Assembly (NCBI GenBank): GCA_905221605.1
Contig: CAJNDS010001735.1
Location: 709,136-759,708, forward strand
Source: Symbiodinium natans
Lineage: Eukaryota > Sar > Dinophyceae > Suessiales > Symbiodiniaceae
Length of the DNA: 50,573 nucleotides
Direction: 5' to 3'
In this document: piece by piece, positions 18,495 through 27,798 of the stretch
Layout: each line of letters begins with the position of its first letter
How positions within the stretch are numbered: the stretch's first letter is position 1
Made by a program: the position numbers and the translations under genes
Notes under the pieces: generated by a model
What the model saw: the letters and a program-made list of their open reading frames with translations, nothing else
Database searches by the model: none
Told to the model about the DNA's origin: nothing

Positions 18495-18900
18495 AGCCGC
18501 GGCCTGCTATGGCGGCGGCGGCAGATATAGTACTTATAACTCCACTTCATATGTACTTAGCTAAGCGATTGTCGTGGGAGTTATCATGGACTCATAAGTA
18601 GACTTATATCGGACTTATATAGTCACGTTGCGAGGAGTCGACGAGGACCCGCTTTTTTGGATTTCTGGGTTTCTGTTTGTTGGCTTTTTCGGTTTCCTTA
18701 CAGCAAAATTGCGCTTGACAATTATATTTCTTTTTTTTAACGGATGCCTTTTAAAGTCAACCTGCAACAAAAGTGAAGTTTTTTGACAGAATTTCATCCT
18801 TAGAAGGCTGAAGACCAGCCCTACAAAACACACAATTAAATGTTTCCTTCGACCCCCAGCCCCACCTGAACCCTAAACCCCCACCCTAAACCCTCTATAC

Positions 18901-18925
18901 CTGGGGGGGGGGGGGGGGGGGGGGG
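18901..18925. repeat. G homopolymer
   Basis: About 22-24 consecutive G followed by GCGCGGGGGG, within the nested block. CCCTAAA-type units precede it. Confidence 0.9.
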
Positions 18926-19275
18926 CGCGGGGGGCTACAATGTTTGAGAAAAAATATAATAAACATGATAAATATAACAAAATAACACATTCTTGAGGAA
19001 TCCACAGGGGATTCAGAAAAAAACACTAATTTTCTGAACATATAATGGGATTTAGAAAGACTCTAATCATTTTTTGGTTTATTCAAAACGCACTCATGCC
19101 GCTTCAAGGGAGGACAATGTTGTGTACAGGAAATCGGAAACAACGTATCTTGTATGATGTGACAAAGACATACGAAAGTTCGTCGTTAAGAAAGGAAAAA
19201 GTACAGTCGCTAGTTAAGGCAAAAGTCGCTAATTAATTCAGCGAAAAAATCTGAAAATTAATTAGTGACTTTTGG

Positions 19276-19392
19276 AAGTCCTGGGGGGCAGGGGCGGAGG
19301 GGCGGGGGCGGAGGGGCGGGGGCAGCAGGGGGGCGGGGGCGGGGGGGCGGGGGCGGGGGGGGCGGGGGCGGGGGGCGGGCGGGGGGGGGGCA
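19276..19392. repeat. G-rich minisatellite, potential G-quadruplex
   Basis: Repeated GGGGCGG and GGGGGCGGGGG units, directly followed by (TA)n at about 19397-19460. Long G runs on one strand could form quadruplexes. The ORFs here only translate the repeat. Confidence 0.85.
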
Positions 19393-19679
19393 ACCGTGTA
19401 TATATATATATATATGTATATATCTGTATAGATATAGTATATGTATATATATATATATGTACAGTATCGTATGCAATATTATTCCTACACGAACTACTGT
19501 ATTGCTATAATATTATGACATTTCATTATTTCAATACTGATCTATCGTTGCATCCTGCGCGCTCCCCATCGGAGCCTTATCCGAATAAAAAACAAAACAA
19601 TATACAACTATATTCGAATCCTGGTAAGAGAATTTCATAAGAATGGCAATGTGATAACTACCCTAATAGTATAGTAATA

Positions 19680-20380
19680 GGACAATATAACAAGATAATA
19701 ATACGATAGCGGTAAGGCTTAGGGTTTCGGGTTGAAGGCTTAGGGTGTAGGGTATAGTAATGTAACATTAAAATAAGAAAAGGCTTAGGCTTTATAGATT
19801 AGTGTGTTTTTTCAAGGTTTCGGGTTTAGGTGTAATCAAATAAAAAACAATGGAATAAGACGTAAACATCTACTATCAAGAAATAGTACTAGTAGTAGAA
19901 CTAATTATAAACGCTAACAAGACCCTGAACCCCAACCCCTGAACCCTAAACCCTAAACACAAACCTTTAGTTTTGTGTCGAGGTTTTAGAATTCAGGGCT
20001 TCGGGCTATATACAAAAACAATTCAAGACCCTGAACCCTAAACCTTAACCCCTGAACCTTAAACCCAAACCTTTAGGGTTTAGGATTTTGGGTATAGAGG
20101 TTTTAGGTTTCAGGGGGTTCGGGTTCACCCAGGCCCTCAAATAAACAATTTAACAAGACCGCGAGCCCTAAACCTTAACACCTGAACCCTAAACCTTTAG
20201 TTTTGTGTCGAGGCTTTAGGCTTTAGGGCCTCGGGTTCATGATACAACACAAGACCCTGAACCCTAAACCTTAACCTCTAAACCCCAACCTTCAGGGGTA
20301 AGGGTTTTGGGTTGAGGGTTTAGGTTTCAGGTGTAAGGGGTGCACCAAATCTAAAATTACAAAATCATATAAACATTGAC
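19680..20380. repeat. degenerate telomere-like region in the nested block
   Basis: AT-rich DNA with many imperfect CCTAAACC and GGTTTAGG words (for example 19920-19960, 20030-20060, 20240-20290), some arranged as short inverted repeats. No gene seen. Confidence 0.7.
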
Positions 20381-20384
20381 ATTG

Positions 20385-20567
20385 AAAAAACAGGCCGTGT
20401 CACAGCCGTGTCACGGCCGCGTCACGGCCGTGTCACGGCCGTGTCACGCCGTGACACGGGCGTGATACGGGCGTGACACGGGGCGCGACACGCCCGTGAC
20501 ATGGCGTGACACGGCCGTGACACGGCCGTGACACGGCCGTGACACGGTTGTGACACGGCCTGTTTTT
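20385..20567. repeat. 183-bp near-palindrome built of 12-bp units
   Basis: The outer arms AAAAAACAGGCCGTGTCAC and GTGACACGGCCTGTTTTTT are exact complements. The left arm repeats CGTGTCACGGCC and the right arm repeats GGCCGTGACACG about five times each. The whole region could extrude as a long hairpin. Confidence 0.92.
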
Positions 20568-20847
20568 TGTTTTTTCTTTGAAAATTTCTGAGTTATTCAT
20601 TTGTTTTTTGATTTTTTTGCTCCCAAAAACCACAAGAACTAACTCCCCCCTCCCTCTCCTCCTCCCCATCCCCCTCCCCCTGTCAAAGTGGCACAAGTGT
20701 ACAATCTTGGCCCGAGAACCCGGAGTTGTAGCCTTTTTGAGCCTTTTGGGGGGGTTGAGGGGGTGGGGGTGGTGGGTGGGGCGGCAATCCCATCCCGCTC
20801 CAACCCCCTCACAACCCAACCCTCTGGCTCGGCACGGTCACTGTTTG

Positions 20848-21265
20848 CTTTGAAAGACAGCCCCAAACCCCTAAACACAACCCCCCCATCGGGACCTCGA
20901 GAAGGGGGGTTGGGTTTGCTTGAAAGACAGCCCCGAACCCCTAAACCCAACCCCCCATTTGGACCTCGAGAAGGGGGGGGTTGGGTTTGCTTGAAAGACA
21001 GCCCCAAACCCCTAAACCCAACTCCCCCATTTGGAGCTCTAGAAGGGGGGGTTGGGTTTGCTTGAAAGACAGCCCCAAACCCCTAAACCCAACCCCCCCA
21101 TCTGGGCCTCGAGCAGGGGGTTGGGTTTGCTTGAAAGACAACCCAAACCCCTAAACCCAACCGCCCCATCCTCGAGAAGGGGGGTTTGGGTTTGCTTGGA
21201 AAAACAGCCCCAAACCCCTAAACCCCCCCATCTGGACCTCAAGAACGGGGGGTTGGTGGGTTTGC
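20848..21265. repeat. ~70-bp tandem minisatellite, about six copies
   Basis: Units begin GCTTGAAAGACAGCCCC and run through AACCCCTAAACCCAACC and a CTCGAGAAGGGGGG stretch. Starts are near 20848, 20917, 20987, 21058, 21127 and 21194. A telomere-like word is embedded in every unit. Confidence 0.9.
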
Positions 21266-21269
21266 TTGG

Positions 21270-21700
21270 GGAACTTTGAGTCACAAGAGCCACATGGTTG
21301 CTTTGGAATGAGTGCCCCGGTGACCGCGCCTCATTTTGGCTCAACAGGAGCCCAAACAGAGGCACGGTCACCGGGAAACGTTGAGTCACAGGAGCCAGAT
21401 GGTTGCTTTGGATTTAGTGCCCCGGTGACCGCGCCTCAGTTTGGCTCAACAGAGGCACGCGGTCACCGGGCAACTTTGAGTCACAGAGGAGGGGGGATTT
21501 TCCAAGGATGGTCCCCCCTCCCCTCTCTCCCCTCTCTCCCCTCTGTGACCGCGTATGACCGCGTGCTTCTGTTGAGCCAAAATGAGGCGCGGTCACCGGG
21601 GCGCTAATTCCAAAGCAACCATCTGGCTCCTGTGACTCAAAGTTCCCTCATGACGTTGCCTCTTTTGTTGAGCCAAAATGAGGCGGTCCCCGGGCCGCTA
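21270..21700. repeat. direct and inverted repeat cluster with spliced-leader-like core
   Basis: Words TTGAGTCACA, AGCCACATGGTTGCTTTGG and GGTGACCGCGCCTCATTTTG recur in direct orientation at about 21276-21370 and 21388-21480, and inverted at about 21545-21655. CCGCGCC followed by TCATTTTGGCTCAAC (21324-21345) resembles the dinoflagellate spliced leader. A variant lies at 21429-21450 and inverted copies at 21571-21592 and about 21667-21685. Confidence 0.8.
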
Positions 21701-21840
21701 ACGCTAACGGGGGGGCAGTTGACTTTGGTCTCAGACCTTTCTTTCTTTTCCTCCTCTTCCTTCTTTTCCTTTGCCATGGCCCATGGCGGGAAATCCTCGC
21801 CTCGAATTCTTCGGCGGGGAAATCCTGGCCGCTCTACTTC

Positions 21841-22643
21841 TATAGGGGTTTAGGGTTTAGGGGTTTAGGGTTTAGGGTACAGCTGAGGGTGTTAAAGGCT
21901 TTAGGGTTTAGGGCCATAGTCTAGGGGTTTATATAAGGCTTTGTGTTTTGGCCGTATAGGGGTCCATTGTTGTACTGTTTAGGGTTTAGGGGTTTGGTAT
22001 AGTGTTTCGGTTGAGGTTGAAGGTTTCGGCGGGAAATCCTCGCCTTTCGAAAGCTCGACACTTGAGGGCTTGCAGCTGAGTGTTAGGAGTTTGCGGCTTT
22101 TAAGCTCTATACGGGTTTAGGGTGACACGTCTTCTGGTACATGCAGTCTGCTTATACCCTATACGAGCGCAAAACGAGCTGCGGGACTGCGGGACGGCGG
22201 CGTGTCTAAATTGGTGTTTTGAGTTTGGGAGTTTGGGGTGTTGCCCCTGCACGCATGTGAGTCCTGTTTGCAAAATCCCTGCCCGGAGACACCGCAAACT
22301 CTGACACAGCCACTGGATTTTTTGGTTGCAGGGTTCCATAAAAAAAACGTACCACATTTTTTTGAAAATCAGCCGTTTGACGTGCTCCCTCGTGGCTTTC
22401 CGTGGATCCAGATAGTTTCCACTTACAAGTGCGATGCTAAGTATTTGCGATCTGGAAACGAAGTGGTAACCAACATCAGTTATAACTCCGTTAAATAGTT
22501 GTAACCAGATATATTTTTCAACAAACATATAAGAAAGATAGTTTTGAAAAGCACAATTATATCTATAGTTAGTCAAGTTATAACAGGATTTAAAGAACAT
22601 AGAAGTTAAGATATATGTGGCGTTTCCACCGCCGCCGCCATAG
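21841..22643. other. right part of the nested block, no gene
   Basis: TTTAGGG units at about 21845-21980, then increasingly AT-rich DNA to the right terminus. The ORF entering from the right is the RNase H frame running on past its conserved end and is not a real extension. Confidence 0.65.
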
Positions 22644-25471
22644 TGGACACGGCCCGCAGGCTCTGGGACGGCGTCGTTGCCGACCGCCCAGGGCACGGGT
22701 CCGTCACCCTCAGTACCCTCTCCGAGGTACTGGTCCAGGTCGAAACCTCGGAGTTGGCCCGAAAGGCCCTCGAGATCTTTCGTCCTCGCCGCAAGGAGCG
22801 CATCCCGATCTTTGGGATTGCGGCTAAAACTGTCACCCAGCGTCGCTGAGCGACCGCTAAGGCTCCTTATTTCGGACCCATCCATAAGGATTTCCGCAAC
22901 CCACCGGACGAGTTTCGGATCCATTCCGATGTCCGACGTTTGCGCTCGGGTAAGGTTGGCATGATCTGTCCAACACAGAGTCCGAATAGAGCCAAACATG
23001 CGGCGTGTCGCCCGCTTTACCTCGAGCTGGGCAAACGCCTCCTGTATCAAGGGCGGCCAGTTTTGCTGCGCGGGGGTCAAGCTCTTTGAGTGCGTCATAA
23101 GCACTTTGAGCTGACTCAAGTCACGCGTCATCTGCACGACGCTGCCCCCTACCGCGATGCCCGACGCATCCGCGATCTGCTCAAGGGGACACGACCCATC
23201 CGCAGCAGAGGCCTCATCGAAGGTAGCCAAATTGATGCGGTTCTGCATCATGCGCTTAATCGCTTTAAAGGCTTTGCAACCCTCGGTGGCGGCTGAGCCC
23301 AGCCCGCCTTCAGGAAAGACGGCGCCTGGCTTCTGCCACTGCCCTAAAATCTTGGCTGCGTGCCCATACTCAACAGGCAGGTAGCCGCGCAACCAATTTG
23401 CGCAACCCAAAAATTGCTGAATGTGAAGCTTCTCCCAGAGCGGGGGAAAGTCAATCACCGCCTGACAACGCTCTTCATCAGGCGAACTCCCGTCCCGCCC
23501 AATGTTGTGTCCTAGGAGCTTACCTTTGGAGACACAAACTTCGGCCTTACTGATCCCAAACGAGAACCCAAACAAGATTGACTTATCTAGGAAACCCTCT
23601 AAGGAAACGAGGTGGTCGAGGAGGTGCGGGCACGCCTTAGGGTGCCGGGCGCGCATATCTGCCGCGAGCTGCTCATAATAATAGTCCGTTGGAGGCTCCT
23701 CGATCATCTTATCGATGTCCCAGCTCTCCACGATATGATAGCTCGGGCAGCGCGCCGTGTCGACCGCGTCTGCTGGGCGCACAGCATCACTTGCGCCTCT
23801 TTCAGCCGTGGCCGATCCCTCACGCCAGCCAGCCCAGCGTGGCCCCTTGCGCGTCCTAAAGACCGCGAGGCGTTCGGTGACGGGAACCTCATCGCTGCAC
23901 GCAACGCTTTCCGCCACACGCAAATCCCTCGTGTCCCAAAGACGCCACGCCTCACCTGCGCGCTGAAGCAAGCACGTTTCGTAAGGCGCCTTCTCGACCG
24001 CCACGGTCCCAAGGTCCTTCTGCGCAGGGCGCCTACCCCACACAGACGCGTAACCACCTGGCGCCTCCCACCAGCTGTCGACGCTTGGAAGGTGGTCCAA
24101 GCAAGTAAGCACTCCCGGCTCCTCAACAGGGCGCCCAACCGGGCCGCTCCCGCCCCACACCGAAGCGAGAACAGTCACCGCAGCAAGGACCGATAGCACA
24201 CCGATCCTGGCGCCGGTACGTAGCCGCCCAAAGGACCGCGCACACGAGGAACAACCTTGGAAGCTTCTTGCCGCGGCCCTGGACGCGGACCCGCAAGCAA
24301 AGCACGGGTCATGGTCAACCGAAGCAACGGCGGCCCCACAATCCGCACATGCCTGCGGAGACGGCTCTGACTCGAACACCGTCTCAATCGCGCCACAACC
24401 ACAAGCCGCAGTGCTGACGAGGCCGGAACGCACCTCCGCAACAACCTCGCCTGGCTGGAGAGAGTGATCACACTCTTGGGCTGCAAGCAAAACAAACCCT
24501 TTACCCTCTCCTGTGGGCCAGAGACCTGGCACAGCCTCAACCCCACACTCAACCGGAAGCACAACCTCGGACAGGGATCCCTCTGCGGAGACTCCTGACT
24601 CCCGCACGACTGGCACCAGCACCCCATCACCTGGCGAGAGCTCGAGCGGCTCTTCCCCGTCATAGCGGAGAAGCTCACGACTTCCGCCCCCAGGCTCGAT
24701 GCATGACGCGTCGTCCAGGCTTGACAACCGCGCTTCAAAGGCATAGGCCCTGTCCTTCCGAGTCCTACTGTGATTCTCACATCTGGGCATCCTGATTCCC
24801 AGCGTGTCGAGGACATGAAAGTCGGGACCCGGCCTGAATCCCAAGCCCATCCTTCCGGCGCAGTCCAGCGCTCTGCCGCCAAGGATAAGTCCGTGCCAAT
24901 CGGACGTGCCTCTGGCTGCGATTTTACACCGCACAAAAATCTCGGTGTTGGGGCGACAATCGTCCGCCGTCTTGCCTTCCAGCAGCGTGACGCGCAAGAC
25001 TGCTGCCCCTTTCAAAGGAACTGGGGCCCCCGACGCGATTCCATGCACATATTCGGGGTGGACCCACTTCTCAAGTCTCACGACCGGAAAGCCAGGATCC
25101 TCAGTGCCGATCCCAAGCTCTGCAGCCCGGTTCATCATGCCTACCACGAGTTCCTCAGTCACGTGGTTTGCGCCGGCGCAACCGTCAAGCATGCACTCGA
25201 CTTTGCGGTCGAGGACCTGGACCACCGTTCTGTACTGGTAGCCTCCTGGCTCGTTGTCCGCCAGGTTCCACCAGTCCTTCGGTAGATCGTCCAAGGTGGC
25301 GAACTTGTCCCGCCCGCCCTTGCTTAACGAAAGCGCGTGCTGCTGCACCGCGGCGTGTCCTGCGGCTCCTAGGACGCCTGCCTGGACGCCTGAGCTGCCT
25401 ATCTGGACACTGAACGCGGCGAAGGGGTTAGACATGGAAGCACCGGAGGGCGGGGCCCAGTTGGCAGGCAA
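22644..25471 (-). CDS. pol part 1: protease-like domain, RT thumb and RNase H
   Basis: The frame opens at 25471 with TTG; an ATG follows at codon 13. Residues about 75-210 resemble a retropepsin-like protease, with LDGCAG (95-100) in place of the usual D-T/S-G and a LILGGRALD block (195-203) like the family's second hydrophobic motif. Residues 357-410 hold two C4 zinc ribbons (C357, C359, C375, C378; C390, C393, C407, C410), then a hydrophobic, membrane-like segment (about 422-439). Fingers-palm of RT is absent. From about 615 the RT thumb appears (LEGFLDKSILFGFSFGISKA then KLLGHNI and FLGCANWLRGYLP). RNase H has a full catalytic set: D768, E811, D836, D880. Similarity ends near residue 940, exactly at the edge of the nested block. 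The open frame continues to 22100 but that part is AT-rich block sequence. Confidence 0.9.
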
Positions 25472-25740
25472 GGCTTCCCTTTGCCTTTACCTTTCGCAGT
25501 GGCAAAGGTTTGGTCACCCTTCTTGGCCGCGAGAGCTTTTCTGCGAAGCTCCTTGTCGTGGCTGTACGGGCAGGCATCCCCTTTCGGGCAATTCCCATGA
25601 TCGCGAAAGTGGAAGCAGATCTTCTTGTCCGCTCCTTTGCCAGCTCCCTTCGACGCAGCAGCATACGTCTGGTCCGCGCCAGCTTTGGCCGCGGCAGCTG
25701 CTCCTTTCGCAGCAGCCTTCGCAGCGGCCTTGAGACTCTT
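25399..25740 (-). CDS. gag C-terminal piece with CCCH zinc finger
   Basis: This frame is meaningful only from about 25750, where it overlaps the end of the capsid ORF. It is Lys/Ala-rich and then carries CFHFRDHGNCPKGDACPYSH, a C-x7-C-x5-C-x3-H type finger. Most Ty3/gypsy Gag proteins carry a CCHC knuckle instead, so a CCCH finger is unusual as the presumed nucleocapsid RNA-binding module. A +1 shift from the capsid frame enters it and a -1 shift leads on to the protease frame. Either frameshifting or two compensating sequence errors could explain this. Confidence 0.7.
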   Translation of the reverse strand, partial: KSLKAAAKAAAKGAAAAAKAGADQTYAAASKGAGKGADKKICFHFRDHGNCPKGDACPYSHDKELRRKALAAKKGDQTFATAKGKGKGKPCLPTGPRPPVLPCLTPSPRSVSR

Positions 25741-26941
25741 AATCTCCTTCGATCTGAGCCTCAGCCAGCGCGACCGCCGGGTCCGCGCTCTGCGAACCGG
25801 TGGCCGTGTACACAGAGTGGGAAACAGCCCTGTGCGCTGCTTCTCTCTGCTCGTACTCCAGAACGACCTTGTGGCTCTCCTCCCAAGTCTGCGGTCCTCG
25901 CAACCCGCCATCCTTGGGGTCGCCAGGCCACAACCTTTTGTCGTTCCGGATCTCCTTTTGGAGATAAGGGGGCATCTTGCGGAGGTATGAGAGATACAAC
26001 TCTCGAGGGGTCTTCCCGAGACCTACTGCCTCAAGGTCCGCGATCGAGGCCTCAAACAAAGGCTCGAATTGGTGGCCTGTGAGCTTACCCTTAGCGAGAG
26101 AGGCATGCTCACCATCCACGCGGACTTCTCTTTCCTCCCGCGATTCCCCGAACATCAAGTGTTTGTTCTTGATGCGGTCATACACCGCCTGTGGATCTGA
26201 GAGAACCTCTCCCGATTTCCACGCTGCGCGGTACGCGTTCGTGTACGTCTTCATGCGCGAGCCGCGGCAGCGCCCGCGTAGCGCTAACAGCTTTTCGCGC
26301 GCACTCATACCGCGACAGTTGTTGGCCAGCGCGCAGACGTCCTCGAACTCCTCGTAGAACAGGACAACGTCTCGCGCGTCCGCCTTGTCGTCGGTCAGCG
26401 TCGGCCACGTGAGGTCAGTTTTGACCGTAGTTATGGAGCTTTGCCCGCCCCTCTGCGCTAACGCTTCTTTCAGCGCCTCAGTTTGGGCGGCGAGTGCGGC
26501 GGCGAGATCGCCCGCCGGGTGTTGGGACCCGGTCTGCGAACCTCCGCCGTCTGAACCTCGCTTCAGGGCTTCTATCTCCATCTCTAGCGCAGCAAGCTTC
26601 GCGCGCAAAGGGGAATCGCCGTCCGTCGCGCCCAGGACACGGGCCGCGGAAGGACCACCTGCAACCTCAGCAGTGTGCAAACCTCCACGGTCCAAACCTA
26701 CCCCCAACCCACTTGCAGTCGCAGGCTGTGGGAGCCCTGGGGAACGCGGCCCCACGGCTTCAACTGGCACATCGGACGGGGAGCTCCAACCCTTCTCTTG
26801 GCTCGAGCTTTCTTTTCCCCCTAGCGCGAGGATAAGCTCCCCGATGCATTGGATTTCGCGCTGAATCTCCTCTGCGTCTTCGGGGTCCTCGCCACCGCGC
26901 AAAGCCGCGACCGAGAACCTGGTCCGCAGCCGACGGACCAT
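25739..26941 (-). CDS. gag, capsid-like part
   Basis: 400-residue ORF opened by ATG. N-terminal helix (10-40), low-complexity linker (45-150), then a helical region (about 170-385) that looks like a retrotransposon capsid: LTWPTLTDDKADARDVVLFY, LFYEEFEDVCAL, LALRGRCRGSRMKTY and AYRAAWKSGEVLSDP suggest the usual helices. It ends in an Ala/Glu-rich stretch where the CCCH frame takes over. It is preceded by an ORF in another frame that overlaps by about 120 bp. Capsid identity rests on position and composition, not on a diagnostic motif. Confidence 0.7.
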   Translation of the reverse strand: MVRRLRTRFSVAALRGGEDPEDAEEIQREIQCIGELILALGGKESSSQEKGWSSPSDVPVEAVGPRSPGLPQPATASGLGVGLDRGGLHTAEVAGGPSAARVLGATDGDSPLRAKLAALEMEIEALKRGSDGGGSQTGSQHPAGDLAAALAAQTEALKEALAQRGGQSSITTVKTDLTWPTLTDDKADARDVVLFYEEFEDVCALANNCRGMSAREKLLALRGRCRGSRMKTYTNAYRAAWKSGEVLSDPQAVYDRIKNKHLMFGESREEREVRVDGEHASLAKGKLTGHQFEPLFEASIADLEAVGLGKTPRELYLSYLRKMPPYLQKEIRNDKRLWPGDPKDGGLRGPQTWEESHKVVLEYEQREAAHRAVSHSVYTATGSQSADPAVALAEAQIEGD

Positions 26942-27594
26942 CTTCGTAGGATGCCAGTCCCGCCTATCTTGGAGAACTCATCCGCAAGGAGGGTGGCTTT
27001 GGTGCTTAAGGCGTCAAGGTCACGGGAGCTCACCGTGACTCCATGCGCTTTCAGCGCGAGGACAATCCGCGAAACGCGCGTCAAGTAGTCCGCGACCGGT
27101 TCTTGGTCTGGACGGAAAATCGCGCGCAGCTCCGCCTGCAAGCCCTCTGCGGTGCCTGGCACTGAACCTGCTGTCGACGGCGGACCGGACGGTCCCGCCG
27201 GGCGGGCCCCTGGTGCCGTAGCAGGGACATAGGCAGCACCGGTAGGGACCATGGCCAGCTCCCTAGCCGCGGCGCTGACGTCCACCCGCGGCGGACTGTC
27301 GCCTCCAGCGCCCGAAGCCTCAGGGACTAGCTCGGAGTCCTCTTCTTCTTCCTCTTCATCCTCGTCCTCCTCTTCGGCGTCATGGAGGAACTTCATGACT
27401 TTCCGCCAGAGAGCCGCCTCTTGCTCTGGCGTAGTGCTGACCCCATCCCGCTTGGACAATGGACGGCTGCCAGTCTCCCTACGCCACTTAAGCCAAGCGA
27501 CGTAGCTCATCCGCTCGGGATAGGGAACGTCTCCACCCTCGATAGCTTCGAGGAGGGTGACGCCCTCAGCCTGACCTGCAACCTCTGCGGACAT
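26821..27594 (-). CDS. gag N-terminal ORF
   Basis: First ORF after the 5' LTR and leader; ATG at 27594. It encodes about 215 meaningful residues: an N-terminal YPERMSYVAWLKWRRETGSR block, a Glu/Asp-rich stretch (74-88), a Pro/Ala linker and a helical block RPDQEPVADYLTRVSRIVLA. Near 26945 the composition changes and the next ORF starts one frame away (ATGG overlap), so translation may shift there or restart. Function inferred only from position as gag-like. Confidence 0.65.
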   Translation of the reverse strand: MSAEVAGQAEGVTLLEAIEGGDVPYPERMSYVAWLKWRRETGSRPLSKRDGVSTTPEQEAALWRKVMKFLHDAEEEDEDEEEEEEDSELVPEASGAGGDSPPRVDVSAAARELAMVPTGAAYVPATAPGARPAGPSGPPSTAGSVPGTAEGLQAELRAIFRPDQEPVADYLTRVSRIVLALKAHGVTVSSRDLDALSTKATLLADEFSKIGGTGILRRWSVGCGPGSRSRLCAVARTPKTQRRFSAKSNASGSLSSR

Positions 27595-27798
27595 TGCCGC
27601 AACACAAGGCGAAAAGCCGCGCCTTGGTTAGCAGGCCGCAGGCGTGGCACGCGAAGCGCCGCGCCTTGGTTAACAGGCCGCAAGCGTGGCACACAGTCCA
27701 CGCGTCCAGGTCACGGACCGCGACAGACAAGCAAAGCAATGCTTTCCCACTCGGGCCGTAGGCACAAGAGCTGTACGTTTCCCAGAACAGCCCCCAAT
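27595..27798 (-). promoter_or_regulatory. retrotransposon leader with primer-binding site and a 42-bp direct repeat
   Basis: On the minus strand the 5' LTR is followed by AT and then TGGGGGCTGTTCTGGGAA (27796-27779). It begins TGG, as expected for a site complementary to a tRNA 3' CCA end; I cannot name the tRNA. Inside the leader the word GCCGCGCCTTGGTTARCAGG occurs twice, 42 bp apart (27616 and 27658). Confidence 0.6.

Larger units (their letters stand above)
18507..22643. mobile_element. 4.14-kb nested insertion inside pol, with inverted termini
   Basis: On the plus strand the block starts CTATGGCGGCGGCGG and ends in the exact complement CCGCCGCCGCCATAG. It is flanked by TG on both sides (18505-18506 and 22644-22645), a possible 2-bp target duplication. 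A TA duplication with TGGCGG termini is an alternative reading. Just inside, both ends turn AT-rich, with similar ATATA-CTTA-AAC words. The content is unlike the rest of the retrotransposon: telomere-like tracts, G runs and satellites, and no supportable gene or transposase. It separates RNase H from integrase. Splice-like words (GT near 22649, AG followed by G at the other edge, minus strand) also fit a giant intron or introner-like element. Confidence 0.7.

Noticed and set aside
22100-22643. C-terminal extension of the RNase H ORF beyond 22644
   Set aside because: Composition changes abruptly to AT-rich sequence at the edge of the nested block; it is read-through into the insertion.
18507-22643. 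CACTA-type transposon for the nested block
   Set aside because: Only one end reads CACTA, the other reads GCTA; no 3-bp duplication; no transposase seen.
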